Source: Eubacteriaceae bacterium ES3 (GTDB lineage Bacteria > Bacillota > Clostridia > Eubacteriales > Eubacteriaceae). Taken from it: 64,000 bases of DNA. The translations under genes and the position numbers were made by a program. The DNA is taken from contig CP130741.1 of the NCBI GenBank assembly GCA_030586155.1, forward strand, positions 1,792,680-1,856,679, written 5' to 3'. This document shows, piece by piece, positions 27,008 through 38,252 of this stretch. The notes under the pieces are model-generated. The model searched no databases, was not told the origin of the DNA, and was given only the letters and a program-made list of their open reading frames with translations. Every line of letters starts with the position of its first letter. Positions within the stretch are counted from its first letter, which is position 1.

Positions 27008-27910
27008 TTAACTATTTGCCATATTTTTTTTAGTTTTAACCTTATCGGATTGTTTTTCCTTTATTTTGCACCAGAGGGTACTGGCTATAAAGATTGAAGA
27101 GTATGTTCCACTGACAATTCCGACGATTAACGGTAGTGCAAAATCTCTAATCGACTGAACGCCTAATACATAGATCGAACCAATCGCTAATAAAGTTGTT
27201 AATGAAGTATTGATACTTCGCTGAATTGTTTGAGAAACACTGGTATCCACCAGAATTTCATATTCAAATTTACCGAAGCGATTTCTATTCTCGCGGATTC
27301 TGTCAAAGACAACAATCGTATCATTGATTGAGTATCCTAAAATAGTCAGGATAGCTGCAATAAATGGTGAGTTGACCTGAATCTGAAAGAGCGAATAAAC
27401 ACCCAGAACAATAATTAAATCATGAACCAGGGCTACAATCGCAGTTAAACCGAATAAAAACTCGAAGCGGAATGTTATATAGGCAAGCATTAGAACAACG
27501 GCCACCAGAGAGGCAATAATGGCATTATAGGTCACTTCTGCTCCAATTGAAGGACTTACCGTATCAATCGATAAAAGATCGGTGCTTTCCAGGCTATATT
27601 GTTCCTGAAATGCACTAAACAAGCCTGTTCTCTCTTCTGTTGATAAATCTTTTTTTGTTGAGATGATGACTTGTGTTCCTTCGTCACCTGCATTGGTTAT
27701 ATCGGCATCCGCGTCATATTCATCAACAATGGTTCGAACATCACTGGTTTCAAAGGGCGTCTTTAAATCAATGGTAATAATCGTACCGCCGATAAAATCG
27801 ATCCCAAAATTTAGTCCTTGAATCATCAATGATCCCAAACTGATGACAATCAATATAGCTGAAAGAATAAACCATATTTTACTTTTTTCAACGATTTGCA
27901 TTTTTTTCAT
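27008..27910 (-). CDS. secF: Protein translocase subunit SecF
   Basis: RND-type subunit that uses the ion gradient to assist Sec export. The protein has 300 residues and six predicted membrane helices: the first at about 12-32, then a periplasmic domain to about 130, and five more helices. NFGIDFIGGTI and the TM4 region with YSINDTIVVFDRIRENR carry the family signatures. GGAGGAAGAATAA precedes the ATG. It starts 12 bases after secD; the two are separate genes here rather than the fused secDF of Bacillus. Confidence 0.96.
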   Translation of the reverse strand: MKKMQIVEKSKIWFILSAILIVISLGSLMIQGLNFGIDFIGGTIITIDLKTPFETSDVRTIVDEYDADADITNAGDEGTQVIISTKKDLSTEERTGLFSAFQEQYSLESTDLLSIDTVSPSIGAEVTYNAIIASLVAVVLMLAYITFRFEFLFGLTAIVALVHDLIIVLGVYSLFQIQVNSPFIAAILTILGYSINDTIVVFDRIRENRNRFGKFEYEILVDTSVSQTIQRSINTSLTTLLAIGSIYVLGVQSIRDFALPLIVGIVSGTYSSIFIASTLWCKIKEKQSDKVKTKKNMANS

Positions 27911-27922
27911 TTATTCTTCCTC

Positions 27923-29194
27923 CTAAATACCATAAAATTTCTGATTTTTAAACAGTTCGGTTCGAACCATCAGGGTAATCAGATGTCTGGTAATCACCAC
28001 TGCTGTAAACATACTCAGTAAAATCCCGATAATTAAAGTAACCGAGAATCCCTGTACACTGCCGCTGCCTAAAAAGAATAAAACAAATCCGGCAATCAAA
28101 GTGGTGATGTTTGAATCAAGAATAGTGGTAAAGGCTCGCGAAAATCCTGAATCAATGGCTGTTAAAAGGGATTTTCCCAATCTTGATTCTTCTTTGATAC
28201 GTTCAAAGATAATTACATTGGCATCCACCGCCATCCCAATCGATAATATCAGCCCTGCAATACCCGGTAATGTGATCGTTACATTCAGGACCACCATAAC
28301 TGTTAAAAACAGCAGAATATAAATTATTAAGGCCAAATCAGCAATAATACCCAAGCCACGATAGAAAATCAGCATAAAGATTAATACCAGAGCAATCCCA
28401 ATCGCACCAGCATAAATACTTTTTTGCAGAGAATCCTGACCTAGTGTTGGTCCAATTGTCCTGATCTCTACAGGTGTTAACTCAACTGGTAAAGCACCAC
28501 CGCGAATCAGAGCCGCCAAATTTCCAGCTTCATCAAGGCTTTCCATTCCTTCAATTACCGCTTCACCCGAGGTGATTGCTGCATTTACTGTAGGTGCTGA
28601 AATGACCTCGTCGTCAAGTTTAATGGTAATCGTCTGGCCAATATAGGTTTGTGTCGCTTCCGCAAATAAGTCTGTCCCATTATCACTAAATTCTAGGGTT
28701 ACAACCGGTTGTTCTACGCCAGCACTATTCGTCTGCATAACAGCTTTAGAATCAATGACATCTTCGCCGGTTAAAATGACAGAACCGTCCGGTGCCAGAA
28801 ATTCCAACTGAGCTGTAGCCCCTATTAGTGCCAATGCCTCTTCCTGATCACTGACTGAAGGAATTGAAACACGAATTCGGTCATCGCCCTGTTTAGTAAT
28901 GGTCGGCTCAGTTACACCAATTGAATCAATACGCTGACTGATAGTCAATATTGCCGATTCCATATCTTCGACAGAAACCGGATCATCATCAGTAGAGCTT
29001 GCTTCCAAAACAACATTAACTCCACCAGTTAAATCCAAACCATAATTAATTTTAGAACCAATATTACCAATATTGTAAATGCCAACATTAAAGCCATTGA
29101 ATAAAACATATGAACTCAAGCCGATTAAGATGATAACAGCAATTAAAAGTATTGAGCTCTTTGATTTACTTGATTTTTTAGTTCTTTTACTCAT
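27923..29194 (-). CDS. secD: Protein translocase subunit SecD
   Basis: Partner of SecF, 423 residues with six membrane helices. The conserved Gly-rich block after the first helix is NYGLDLTGGVNVVLEA. The periplasmic P1 head domain lies at about 60-250. The helix IGMAVDANVIIFERIKEE is the ion-relay motif. It is shorter than E. coli SecD because of a reduced periplasmic part, as is usual in clostridia. AGGAGG is seven bases before the ATG. Confidence 0.96.
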   Translation of the reverse strand: MSKRTKKSSKSKSSILLIAVIILIGLSSYVLFNGFNVGIYNIGNIGSKINYGLDLTGGVNVVLEASSTDDDPVSVEDMESAILTISQRIDSIGVTEPTITKQGDDRIRVSIPSVSDQEEALALIGATAQLEFLAPDGSVILTGEDVIDSKAVMQTNSAGVEQPVVTLEFSDNGTDLFAEATQTYIGQTITIKLDDEVISAPTVNAAITSGEAVIEGMESLDEAGNLAALIRGGALPVELTPVEIRTIGPTLGQDSLQKSIYAGAIGIALVLIFMLIFYRGLGIIADLALIIYILLFLTVMVVLNVTITLPGIAGLILSIGMAVDANVIIFERIKEESRLGKSLLTAIDSGFSRAFTTILDSNITTLIAGFVLFFLGSGSVQGFSVTLIIGILLSMFTAVVITRHLITLMVRTELFKNQKFYGI

Positions 29195-29216
29195 TTTTAT
29201 GCCTCCTCAAAGCTCC

Positions 29217-30695
29217 TCAATTTTCAATCAGTGACTTCACGGCTTCAAGTCTCGCCAGCACTGCTTCTTTGCCTAAAACATCCATGATCAGGGTTAAATC
29301 TGGTCCATGCATTTCCCCGGTAATCATAATTCGAGTCGGCATATAGAGCATTTTTCCTTTAATTTTTTCTTCTTTCTGAATTTCTTTTATTATAGCTTTT
29401 GCACGTTCAGAATCAAGGTTTTCCGATTCATTAACTTTTGTCACCAATGCATTAAATAGACGTTTTGTCGATTCTTCAGCTATTAGTCCCAAGGCTTCTT
29501 CATCAGTAATTTGAATATCATCAGAAAGTATCTGAGATAATTCATCGGGTACCTGGGCAAAATATTCGATTCGTTCCTTTAGTAGGTCAGCGACCTTTTC
29601 TAACCACGCTTCTTTTTGAGACACTTCATCAGCGGTCAGCATTCCTGCTTCCAGTAAAAATGGCAGCATCTTCTGTATAAATTGTTCTGTTGGTAAAAGT
29701 CTGATGTATTGGGCGTTCATCCAGTTTAATTTTGCTCTGTCAAAAACAGCTCCGGATTTATTGATTCTGGAAAAATCAAAGGCTTCAATCAGTTCTGGCA
29801 AAGAAAAGATTTCCTGATCGCTGTCAGGACTCCATCCCAATAGAGCCAGAAAATTAATTAAAGCTTCCGGCAGGTAGCCTTTCTTGAGAAAATCTTCTAC
29901 CGATACATCGCCTTGACGTTTGCTGAGTTTCTTTCTGTCGTTATTCAGAATGTTAGGCAGATGAACAAAAATCGGCTTTTCCCATTCAAAACATTCATAT
30001 AAATAGATGTGTTTTGGTGTAGAAGGCAGCCATTCCTCGCCTCTAATTACATGTGTTATTTCCATTAAATGGTCGTCTACTACCACGGCAAAATGATAGG
30101 TTGGGAAACCATCGGCTTTTATCAGCACCTGATCATCAAGGTCATCCGTATTAATCTCAATATGTCCCCGGACCTGGTCATCAAAAGCAATGATATGATT
30201 TTCAGGGAGTTTTAGCCGGATGGTATAAGACTCTCCATTTTTTATCCTTTGATCGACTTCATCTATCGATAAAGTACGACAATGTCCGTCATATCGGGGA
30301 GTTTCACCCTTTTCCTTTTGTTCTTCACGCACTTGATCCAGCCGCTCTTTAGAACAAAAACAATAGTAGGCAACTCCTTTTTCCAATAATTGCGTAATAT
30401 ACTTTCTATAAATATCTAAACGCTCAGATTGAATATAAGGTCCCAGTTCGCCCACTTGATCCGGTTTACTATCTTTTAGCACCAGACCTTCATCAGGATT
30501 GATTGCTGTTACCATTAAAGCATTTAACAGATTTTCTGTCGCACCTTCTTCAAGCCTGGTCCTGTCTGTATCTTCCAGACGCAGCAAAAATTTTCCATTC
30601 ATTTTTTTTGCATAGATATAATTATACAACGCCGTTCTTAAACTGCCAACGTGAACATTTCCAGTCGGACTTGGCGCAAAACGATCTCTAACCAT
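29217..30695 (-). CDS. gltX: Glutamyl-tRNA synthetase
   Basis: Class I synthetase that charges tRNA-Glu, 492 residues. The HIGH-type motif is PSPTGNVHVGS near the start and the KMSKS-type motif is KKLSKRQGD near 250. The C-terminal helical anticodon-binding domain is complete. GGAGG is five bases from the ATG at 30695; a GTG four codons earlier overlaps that site and is unlikely. Whether it also charges tRNA-Gln (gatCAB route) cannot be told from the window. It lies between secD and queG. Confidence 0.95.
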   Translation of the reverse strand: MVRDRFAPSPTGNVHVGSLRTALYNYIYAKKMNGKFLLRLEDTDRTRLEEGATENLLNALMVTAINPDEGLVLKDSKPDQVGELGPYIQSERLDIYRKYITQLLEKGVAYYCFCSKERLDQVREEQKEKGETPRYDGHCRTLSIDEVDQRIKNGESYTIRLKLPENHIIAFDDQVRGHIEINTDDLDDQVLIKADGFPTYHFAVVVDDHLMEITHVIRGEEWLPSTPKHIYLYECFEWEKPIFVHLPNILNNDRKKLSKRQGDVSVEDFLKKGYLPEALINFLALLGWSPDSDQEIFSLPELIEAFDFSRINKSGAVFDRAKLNWMNAQYIRLLPTEQFIQKMLPFLLEAGMLTADEVSQKEAWLEKVADLLKERIEYFAQVPDELSQILSDDIQITDEEALGLIAEESTKRLFNALVTKVNESENLDSERAKAIIKEIQKEEKIKGKMLYMPTRIMITGEMHGPDLTLIMDVLGKEAVLARLEAVKSLIEN

Positions 30696-30729
30696 TGATT
30701 CCTCCACATATTGATTTCTAACTTTAGTA

Positions 30730-31671
30730 TTATATCACTTTTGATCTGTTTTTCATAATCAGTTTTGTGTTTCTTATGAGATTTTTTTTTCCCCGCCAAC
30801 CAGCTGAGGTTTTTTTAAAATAATTTTTGAATTCACGATTCGTCATTTTTATAACTTCTTCGGGAAAGGGGTACTTATCTTCAACACCTGTAATAAAAGA
30901 AGGGTCACCCGTTTTATCCAGTTCCTGATTATATGGACAAGTGATCTGGCATCTGTCACAACCGTAAATATATTGGGTAAAATATTTTTCTTCTGATTCC
31001 ATGATTTCTTTTTTTTGAGTCAAATAAGAAATGCATTTACGGGGATCAAAATGGAAGTTCTCACCCAAGGCACCTGTTGGACAAGCATCAATACAATTTC
31101 GACAATCACCGCAACCACTTTTAACAGCAATACTTTTTTTGAAGGGGATTTGCTGATTGAGCAGGATTTGGCCAATGAAAAAAAAGGAGCCCATTTTCTC
31201 GTTAATCAGGCAATTATTTTTTCCAAAGAAGCCAAGACCTGCCCGGTATGCCGACCCACGATCGATCAGGCCGCTATTATCAATAAATATTTTGTAATCT
31301 ATTTTATTACCAACATATTGATTTGAATTTAAGTCTGCCATAAGCGCTTCTGCTTTTTTTTGTAGAACGTTATGATAATCCTGCCCCCAGGCAACTGATG
31401 CCAGTTGACAACGCTCATTGATGTCCGGTGGTTCTTCAAACCCCTGAAAATAGTTGACTCCAAAAGCGATTCCCATTTTAGCCTGTTCATAATATTCACT
31501 GAATTTAATCCGTTTTTCCGGAAGATCCCCCTCAAATCCAGTTAAATAGTTTTTACGATATCGGTCTTGCATGATTTCCAGACATTCATACAATGGCTCC
31601 ACTGAAAAAAATCCAATCAGATCAATTCCAGCTTTAGCAGCAGCTTTTCTGACTTCCATTTCGTTTAACAT
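30730..31671 (-). CDS. queG: Epoxyqueuosine reductase QueG
   Basis: Cobalamin and iron-sulfur enzyme that performs the last step of queuosine synthesis in tRNA. The protein has 313 residues. The two-cluster ferredoxin region is CGDCRNCIDACPTGAL and CDRCQITCPYN. The N-terminal cobalamin-binding region has IDNSGLIDRGSAYRAGLGFFGKN. The frame runs 65 codons upstream through engB, but GGAG is four bases before the ATG at 31671, which is the natural start. A terminator lies between engB and this gene, so its expression may be lower than that of engB. Confidence 0.92.
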   Translation of the reverse strand: MLNEMEVRKAAAKAGIDLIGFFSVEPLYECLEIMQDRYRKNYLTGFEGDLPEKRIKFSEYYEQAKMGIAFGVNYFQGFEEPPDINERCQLASVAWGQDYHNVLQKKAEALMADLNSNQYVGNKIDYKIFIDNSGLIDRGSAYRAGLGFFGKNNCLINEKMGSFFFIGQILLNQQIPFKKSIAVKSGCGDCRNCIDACPTGALGENFHFDPRKCISYLTQKKEIMESEEKYFTQYIYGCDRCQITCPYNQELDKTGDPSFITGVEDKYPFPEEVIKMTNREFKNYFKKTSAGWRGKKNLIRNTKLIMKNRSKVI

Positions 31672-31685
31672 TTTTCTCCAAATAA

Positions 31686-31704
31686 AAAGGGCATATAGCC
31701 CTTT
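31686..31704 (-). terminator. Terminator overlapping the engB stop codon
   Basis: AAAGGGC, five-base loop, GCCCTTT followed by TTATTT on the minus strand. The engB stop codon forms part of the left arm, and the T-run ends just before the queG ribosome site. It is short but well formed. Confidence 0.65.
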
Positions 31705-32284
31705 AAATCTTGCCTTCAATGCATTTCCATGCTTCTTCTTTACCAAGTAACGATTCTGCCGAGAATAAAATAATCTTCTGATTCTGTTCTGCTGATAAAG
31801 CTTTGCGAATTTGAGCTGTTGATTTCTTTGCATCATTCTTAGATAGCTTATCTGCTTTAGTAGCAATAACTACAGGATTAATGCCATAATAGCATAACCA
31901 ATCATACATCAGCTGATCATCTTCGGATGGTTTATGCCGAGAATCAATCAGCTGGAATACCTGAACAATATTTTTCCGTTCTCTAAGATATTCCTCAATC
32001 ATCAGGCCCCACTTCTCCCGCTCCTTTTTTGAAACCTTAGCATATCCATAACCCGGCATATCTACAAAATAAAACTGCTCATTGATCCGGTAGAAATTCA
32101 TGGTTTGGGTCTTTCCCGGTTGTGAGCTGGTTCGAGCCAAAGCCTTACGCCTAATTAAAGTATTGATAAAGGACGATTTACCGACGTTAGATCGCCCCAG
32201 AAGAACAACCTCCGGTAAGATTTCAGTAGGATACTGAGCTTTTGATACAGCACTGATTACTATCTCAGCTTTTGAAACATTCAT
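31703..32284 (-). CDS. engB: Ribosome biogenesis GTPase EngB (YsxC/YihA)
   Basis: GTPase needed for 50S subunit assembly, 193 residues. G1 is GRSNVGKSS at 30-38, G3 is DMPGYG, and G4 is ATKADKL. It starts 11 bases after the lon stop, and lon-engB is a conserved pair in Firmicutes. TGGAGAAAAT precedes the ATG. Confidence 0.96.
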   Translation of the reverse strand: MNVSKAEIVISAVSKAQYPTEILPEVVLLGRSNVGKSSFINTLIRRKALARTSSQPGKTQTMNFYRINEQFYFVDMPGYGYAKVSKKEREKWGLMIEEYLRERKNIVQVFQLIDSRHKPSEDDQLMYDWLCYYGINPVVIATKADKLSKNDAKKSTAQIRKALSAEQNQKIILFSAESLLGKEEAWKCIEGKI

Positions 32285-32295
32285 ATTTTCTCCAT

Positions 32296-34677
32296 TTACT
32301 TAAAAACAATCTTGATTACTTCATTCATCTTTGAAACCATATTAATGTTTAAAGCTTCTAGGACGACTTCTGGCACATCTTCAAGATCTTTTTCATTTTC
32401 TTTTGGGAGAATGATATCTTTAATTCCTGCCCGATGCGCTGCGGTCAGTTTTTCCCGTAGTCCGCCAATTGGTAAAACACGGCCTCTCAAAGTAATTTCA
32501 CCGGTCATAGCCAAATTTTGAGGAACACCTTTATTAGTTAAAGCAGATATTAGTGCAGTCGCTATTGTAATACCCGCCGAAGGACCGTCTTTGGGCACTG
32601 CACCCTCTGGCACATGAATATGTATATCTTTCTTTGTATAAAAATCATTGGCAATACCCAGAACTTCAACTTGGGATCTAATGAAACTGATGCCTGCCTT
32701 AACAGACTCTTTCATAACATCACCCAGCTGACCAGTAATCTCGATTTTTCCAGTTCCATCTACGACAATGACTTCAATTTGTAAAGTATCACCGCCAACT
32801 GGTGTCCAGGCCAGACCGTTGACCAAACCAACCTCTTTTGTATCCTCAGCCAAATCAAAACTGAATCGATGTTTGCCCAAAAATTTACTTAAATTCTTTT
32901 GAGTAATACTAACAGATTTTTTATCATTTTCAACGATATCTTTAGCTGCTACCCGGCAAAGCTGAGCAATTTTTCGATCCAACTCACGAACGCCAGACTC
33001 ACGGGTGTAATACTCAATAATATTCTTAATAACACTCTCACTGATACGACAGGTAGATTTTTTTAATCCATGAATCTCAAACTGCTTAGGAATCAGATAT
33101 CTTTTGGCAATTTCCAGTTTTTCACTTTCAACATAACCATTAACATCGATTATTTCCATACGATCGAGTAGTGGCCGTGGAATAGTGTTTAATGAATTGG
33201 CAGTTGTCAGGAATAAAACCTGAGACAAATCAAAGGGTAGTTCCAGATAATGATCTGTAAATGAATTATTTTGCTCTGGATCTAAGACTTCAAGCAAAGC
33301 TGATGCCGGATCCCCATTAAAATCCTGTCCCAGTTTGTCGACTTCATCCAGTAAAAATAGTGGATTTCTACTGCCAACTTTTTTCAGATTATAGATAATC
33401 CGGCCAGGTATTGCCCCAATATAGGTTCGGCGATGACCACGAATTTCAGCTTCATCGCGAACTCCACCCAATGACATGCGGACATACTTCCGATTAAGGG
33501 CTCTGGCGATCGATTTTGCAATCGAAGTTTTTCCAACACCTGGCGGTCCTACCAAACAGATAATCGGAGATTTCAATCCGCTAGAAAGCTGTAAAACAGA
33601 AATATATTCAAGAATACGCTCTTTTACATTTTTTAGTGAATAATGATCTTCATCTAAAATCTTTCTGGCAATCGATACATCAATCGTTTCCTCGGTCATG
33701 GTATTCCAAGGCAGATCCAGAATCCATTCGACATAAGTTTGGATCAGACCAGCTTCTGAGGAACCCTGGGGGACCTTGTTCAGACGATTAATCTCATTGG
33801 TCACTTTATCTCTGACTTCATCTTCGACATCGAGTTCACTAAGTCGTTGTCTGTATTTTTCAACATCTGTCTGCACATCACCTTCACCCAGCTCATTCTG
33901 GATTATTTTGATCTGCTCACGTAAATAATATTCCCGCTGATGCTTATACATTTCATTGCGAACTTTTTCATCAATATTGTTTTCTATTTTAATCAGTTCC
34001 AGCTCTTCAACTAAAATTTCGTAAGTCAGACGCAGACGTTTATTAATATCCGTTTCTTGAATCAGTTTCTGACTTTCCTGCAGCTCAAGAAATAAATTTG
34101 CCCCAATAGTGTCAATTAACTGGTCCGGATTCTCAATCGATTCAACTGATGTAATCAAATCAGCAGCCACTTTTCTGGTAATGTTCATATAATTCGAGAA
34201 GGTCTCACGAATCATTCGGATAAGTGTTCTGTTTTCCTTTGAATCGCGATAAACGGAGTTGATCATCTCAGTTTTGACCATAAAGTAGGGATCAATACTT
34301 TCAAAATCAATAATTTCCCGACGCTCACGAACTTCAACTAGAACTCGAACTAAACCATCCGGCATTTTTAGCAACTGCTTGACTTTGACTTTACATCCGA
34401 TGCGGAAAAAATCGTCGATTGTAATTTCTTCTTTTTTCATTTCTTTTTGGGTTACCAGAAAAGCCATCTGATTCCGCTCCATAGCAACTTCCAGGGCCTT
34501 TACCGATTTTGGGCGTCCCACATCAAAATGGATAACCATACCGGGAAATACACTCATACCACGCAGTGGGATCAGCGGTAACACTTCTTTTTCCATTAAT
34601 AACAGATCTGAATCGGACAGGTTAGCCTGACCTGAAATATCTTCTGAAATAGTATTATTATCTAAACTTTCTTCCAT
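32296..34677 (-). CDS. lon: ATP-dependent protease Lon (copy 1)
   Basis: Hexameric AAA+ Ser-Lys protease, 793 residues from the ATG at 34677. It has an N-terminal LON substrate domain (about 30-230), a coiled-coil region, Walker A GPPGVGKT at 377-384, Walker B in LFLLDEVDK, and the catalytic dyad S700 (DGPSAG) and K743 (LREKL). AAAGGGG is seven bases upstream of the start; the longer frame adds 27 codons. The position tig-clpP-clpX-lon-engB is the standard Firmicutes one, so this is the housekeeping Lon. A second lon starts at 61429. Confidence 0.95.
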   Translation of the reverse strand: MEESLDNNTISEDISGQANLSDSDLLLMEKEVLPLIPLRGMSVFPGMVIHFDVGRPKSVKALEVAMERNQMAFLVTQKEMKKEEITIDDFFRIGCKVKVKQLLKMPDGLVRVLVEVRERREIIDFESIDPYFMVKTEMINSVYRDSKENRTLIRMIRETFSNYMNITRKVAADLITSVESIENPDQLIDTIGANLFLELQESQKLIQETDINKRLRLTYEILVEELELIKIENNIDEKVRNEMYKHQREYYLREQIKIIQNELGEGDVQTDVEKYRQRLSELDVEDEVRDKVTNEINRLNKVPQGSSEAGLIQTYVEWILDLPWNTMTEETIDVSIARKILDEDHYSLKNVKERILEYISVLQLSSGLKSPIICLVGPPGVGKTSIAKSIARALNRKYVRMSLGGVRDEAEIRGHRRTYIGAIPGRIIYNLKKVGSRNPLFLLDEVDKLGQDFNGDPASALLEVLDPEQNNSFTDHYLELPFDLSQVLFLTTANSLNTIPRPLLDRMEIIDVNGYVESEKLEIAKRYLIPKQFEIHGLKKSTCRISESVIKNIIEYYTRESGVRELDRKIAQLCRVAAKDIVENDKKSVSITQKNLSKFLGKHRFSFDLAEDTKEVGLVNGLAWTPVGGDTLQIEVIVVDGTGKIEITGQLGDVMKESVKAGISFIRSQVEVLGIANDFYTKKDIHIHVPEGAVPKDGPSAGITIATALISALTNKGVPQNLAMTGEITLRGRVLPIGGLREKLTAAHRAGIKDIILPKENEKDLEDVPEVVLEALNINMVSKMNEVIKIVFK

Positions 34678-34776
34678 AGTCATTCCCCTTTCATGTTCAT
34701 GCCAATCGACAGGAAAAGGCTGTACGCGCACCTTGAAAGAATTTCTCAACAGCCTCACGAACAGCCAAACTTATAA

Positions 34777-36048
34777 TTATGATACTTCGTCGTTTTTTTC
34801 CTTTTCAAGCCCAGTATTATTACTAAGAATAAGAATTGGCTCAACTTTATTGTCAACCACTTCTTTAGTGATAATGACTCTTTCGATATTTTCATTAGAT
34901 GGCACGTCAAACATAATATCAAGCATAATTGTCTCGATAATACCTCTCAGACCGCGGGCACCTGTTTTGTTGTCGAGTGCCTTTTGGGCAATCGCTACCA
35001 GAGCGTCCTGCTGAAATTCAAGATCTACACCTTCTATTTTAAACATTTTAATGTATTGTTTAACCAATGCATTCTTCGGTTCAGTCAGGATCTCAATTAA
35101 TGCAGCCTCATCGAGGTGTTCAAGTGAAGCAATTACAGGTATTCTTCCGATGAACTCAGGTATTAATCCATATTTTAGCAGATCTTGAGGTTGTACATCT
35201 TTATAATCCTCATCTTCAAGTTTTTGAGCACTATTTCTGATATCGGCGCCAAATCCCATCGAACTTTTATCAATTCTTTTCTCAATAACTTTATCCATTC
35301 CATCAAATGCACCACCGCAGATAAATAGAATATTGTTAGTATTGATTTGAATAAAATCTTGATGAGGATGTTTACGTCCACCCTGGGGCGGAACATTAGC
35401 AACCGTTCCTTCGAGTATTTTTAAAAGCGCCTGCTGTACTCCTTCTCCGCTAACATCTCGGGTAATAGACGGGTTATCCCCTTTACGGGCAATTTTGTCT
35501 ATTTCGTCGATGTATATAATCCCGGTTTCAGCGCGTTCAACGTCAAAATTTGCAGCCTGCAAAAGTTTTAAAAGAATGTTTTCAACATCTTCACCGACAT
35601 AACCCGCTTCAGTTAATGATGTGGCATCAGCAATCGCAAAAGGCACATTGAGTACTCTGGCAAGTGTTTGAGCCAGCAGTGTTTTACCAGAACCAGTCGG
35701 TCCAATCAGTAAAATATTACTCTTTTGCAGTTCCACCTCGGGATCATTTTCAACAATTGAAGATATTCGTTTATAGTGATTATAAACTGCAACTGAAAGC
35801 GCACGCTTAGCTTTGTTCTGTGAAATAACATATTCACTCAATTTATCTTTAATTTCTCTTGGCTTGGGTACAGATTCCATGGAAATATCTGCAGCAATAC
35901 TCTCGACGTCAATAATTTCCTGACATAGTTCGATACATTCATTGCAAATATAAACACCAGGACCAGCTACCATTCGCTTAACTTGAGACTGGCTTTTTCC
36001 GCAAAAAGAACATCTTGCTGAGTCAAATCCATCATCTTTATTAGTCAT
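34777..36048 (-). CDS. clpX: ATP-dependent Clp protease ATP-binding subunit ClpX
   Basis: AAA+ unfoldase that feeds substrates to ClpP, 423 residues. The N-terminal zinc domain is CSFCGK with a second CNEC pair. Walker A is [16 protein letters not shown] is Walker B. The ClpP-contact loop has an IGF-type sequence ([10 protein letters not shown]) nearby. GGAGG is seven bases before the ATG at 36048; a TTG two codons upstream is the only longer alternative. It follows clpP by 11 bases. Confidence 0.96.
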   Translation of the reverse strand: MTNKDDGFDSARCSFCGKSQSQVKRMVAGPGVYICNECIELCQEIIDVESIAADISMESVPKPREIKDKLSEYVISQNKAKRALSVAVYNHYKRISSIVENDPEVELQKSNILLIGPTGSGKTLLAQTLARVLNVPFAIADATSLTEAGYVGEDVENILLKLLQAANFDVERAETGIIYIDEIDKIARKGDNPSITRDVSGEGVQQALLKILEGTVANVPPQGGRKHPHQDFIQINTNNILFICGGAFDGMDKVIEKRIDKSSMGFGADIRNSAQKLEDEDYKDVQPQDLLKYGLIPEFIGRIPVIASLEHLDEAALIEILTEPKNALVKQYIKMFKIEGVDLEFQQDALVAIAQKALDNKTGARGLRGIIETIMLDIMFDVPSNENIERVIITKEVVDNKVEPILILSNNTGLEKEKNDEVS

Positions 36049-36059
36049 CTTCAAGCCTC

Positions 36060-36686
36060 CTATCTTTTTACAATAATCTCATCAATTAAACCGTAAGCTT
36101 TTGCTTCTTCTGCAGTCATGAAATTATCGCGGTCTGTATCTTTAGCAATAGTCTCAATTGGCTGTCCGGTTCTTTCGCTTAGAATTGTATTTAGTTTTTC
36201 TCGTGTCTGAATCAGACGACGAGCGTGAATTTCCACATCAGTACTTTGTCCCTGGGCACCACCTAAAGGCTGATGAATCATTACTTCACTGTTTGGTAAA
36301 GAAAAACGCTTTCCCTTTTCCCCCGCAGCTAGTAAGAACGCACCCATTGATGCCGCCATCCCAATACAAATTGTTGAAACATCACATTTAATATAATTCA
36401 TGGTATCATAAATTGCCATTCCAGCTGTTATTGAGCCCCCAGGACTGTTAATATAGACCTGAATGTCTTTTTCAGCATTTTCTGATTCCAGGAAAATTAG
36501 CTGACCAACGATTAATGATGCCATCGCATCGTTGACTTCGCCATTTAAAAATATAATTCGTTCTTTTAAGAGACGAGAAAACAGATCAAAGGATCGTTCT
36601 CCCCGTCCGGTCTGTTCAATTACCATTGGAACGAGATTTCCGGTTATTTGCGGTTGATCTGTTATACTCCTTAACATATGCAACAT
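36060..36686 (-). CDS. clpP: ATP-dependent Clp protease proteolytic subunit ClpP
   Basis: Serine peptidase of the ClpXP machine, 208 residues. The catalytic triad is S113 (GMAASMG), H138 (MIHQPLGG) and D187 (DRDNFM). The start could be the ATG at 36686 or the in-frame ATG three codons later; neither has a strong ribosome site. It lies 15 bases after the tig stop, giving the conserved tig-clpP-clpX order. Confidence 0.96.
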   Translation of the reverse strand: MLHMLRSITDQPQITGNLVPMVIEQTGRGERSFDLFSRLLKERIIFLNGEVNDAMASLIVGQLIFLESENAEKDIQVYINSPGGSITAGMAIYDTMNYIKCDVSTICIGMAASMGAFLLAAGEKGKRFSLPNSEVMIHQPLGGAQGQSTDVEIHARRLIQTREKLNTILSERTGQPIETIAKDTDRDNFMTAEEAKAYGLIDEIIVKR

Positions 36687-36701
36687 CTCTACTTTCTTAA
36701 A

Positions 36702-37997
36702 CTACTCAGCTTTTTGAACAGCAGCATCTAAAAGCATATCAATAGTTTTTCTTCTTCTGACATTTGCCTCGATGTATTCAATCATACGATCCTGCAGCGA
36801 GCCTTTATATTCTTCAAAATCTTTACCATAAGCTTCTGCAAAGACTTTAATTTCGGCATCGACTTCTTCTTCAGTTACTTCAACATTTTCAACTTCACCA
36901 ATCGTTGCCAGAACAAGTTCAACTCTAATATTCTTTTCAGCATCGCCTTTTAAGTTGTTTCGGAAATCAACACGACTTGTATTGGTGTATTTGAAATAAT
37001 CATCCAATGTCAGACCCTGCTGGCTCATCTGATTTTCAAATGTTTGCATATTCTGATCTACTTCTTCTTCGATCATTAGGTCAGGAACATCAAATTCTGC
37101 ACTCGCCAGGGCAAATTCCACAACATCTGATTGTGCTTTACCTTTTAGCTGTTCTTTTTCAGTTTCGAATAATTTTTTAGTTAAATCTTCTTTTAACTCC
37201 TCCAGAGTGTCGAATTCACTAACATCTTTAGCAAATTCATCATCAAGAACAGGAAGTTCTTTTTCTTTGATACCCTTAATTTGAACTTTAAACACAACAT
37301 CCTTACCTTTAAGGTTTTCTGCGTGATATTCTTCCGGGAAAGTAACATTTACATCAAGAGACTCACCGATTTTTCCACCAATCAGTTGCTCTTCAAAACC
37401 GGGAATAAATGTCTGGCTTCCGATTTTTAAATCATAATCAGAATCTTTTCCGCCGACAAATGGTTCATCTCCAAGGAATCCTTCATAGTCAATTGTTGCT
37501 ACTGAACCGTCTTTCACTTCACCTTCTTCAAGGGTGACTAATCGGCTGTTCTGATCCTGCATTTTTTCTAATTCTGCTGCTATTTTTTCTTCAGAAATTA
37601 CTGGTTCAAGTGAATCAATTTCAGCGCCTTTATAATCACCAAGAACAATTTCTGGTTTAACACCGACTTTTACAATAAAAGTTGCGCCTTCTTCTTCACT
37701 GATTTTTTCGATCTGTTCCAGATCAGGTCGTGTAACAGGATTGATATCAATTTCTTCCAGCGCCTTTGTGTAAGCTGATGGAAACACAATATCAATGGCA
37801 TCTTCCATAAAAATACCTTTTCCATAATGGGACTCAATAACCTGTTTAGGTACTTTACCTTTTCTGAATCCTGGTACTGAAAACCGTTTTTTATTTTTAT
37901 CATAGGCTTTTTTGACCGCCTGTGAATATTCCTCAGGACTAATTTCGATTTTTATCGTTGCTGTGCTTTTTTCAATACTTTCTAATGTTGAACTCAT
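36702..37997 (-). CDS. tig: Trigger factor
   Basis: Ribosome-bound chaperone and prolyl isomerase, 431 residues. The N-terminal ribosome-binding loop is in FSVPGFRKGKVPKQVIE near 40-56. The FKBP-type domain covers about 160-245 (VATIDYEGFLGDEPFVGG). The C-terminal arms follow. CGGAGG is five bases before the ATG at 37997; the longer frame covers 26 codons of leader. A near-consensus promoter lies 50-78 bases upstream. Confidence 0.96.
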   Translation of the reverse strand: MSSTLESIEKSTATIKIEISPEEYSQAVKKAYDKNKKRFSVPGFRKGKVPKQVIESHYGKGIFMEDAIDIVFPSAYTKALEEIDINPVTRPDLEQIEKISEEEGATFIVKVGVKPEIVLGDYKGAEIDSLEPVISEEKIAAELEKMQDQNSRLVTLEEGEVKDGSVATIDYEGFLGDEPFVGGKDSDYDLKIGSQTFIPGFEEQLIGGKIGESLDVNVTFPEEYHAENLKGKDVVFKVQIKGIKEKELPVLDDEFAKDVSEFDTLEELKEDLTKKLFETEKEQLKGKAQSDVVEFALASAEFDVPDLMIEEEVDQNMQTFENQMSQQGLTLDDYFKYTNTSRVDFRNNLKGDAEKNIRVELVLATIGEVENVEVTEEEVDAEIKVFAEAYGKDFEEYKGSLQDRMIEYIEANVRRRKTIDMLLDAAVQKAE

Positions 37998-38046
37998 TCT
38001 TTCCTCCGTGTCCTTAACAAAAATATTATTTTCATTGAATTTTAAC

Positions 38047-38075
38047 AGTATATCATAGGAAATATTCCATATCAA
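38047..38075 (-). promoter_or_regulatory. Promoter of tig-clpP-clpX
   Basis: On the minus strand: TTGATA (38070-38075), 17-base spacer, TATACT (38047-38052), with TG one base before the -10 (extended -10). The rest of the 255-base gap to livF holds only AT-rich sequence and a weak imperfect hairpin near 38190-38225. Confidence 0.75.
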
Positions 38076-38252
38076 TCATGAAAATTCAAGGATTTTAAAA
38101 ACTTTATTCATTTTAACATATTCAAACCTATCCGACAAATATTCTGGATAAATTTAAAGAACTTTAAATATTATTTACCAATCATTCTCAATACGGAAGC
38201 CCTGACACAAGCCAGAGCTCCACTATATTATTCTGAATAATAAACTTTTGAC

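Noticed and set aside
30708-30730. Possible attenuator between gltX and queG
   Set aside because: No inverted repeat found in this short gap.
38185-38242. Possible terminator after livF
   Set aside because: The stem near 38190-38225 needs a bulge and several G-U pairs and is not followed by a T-run; the second element near 38226-38242 is a very short AT palindrome. Too weak to list.
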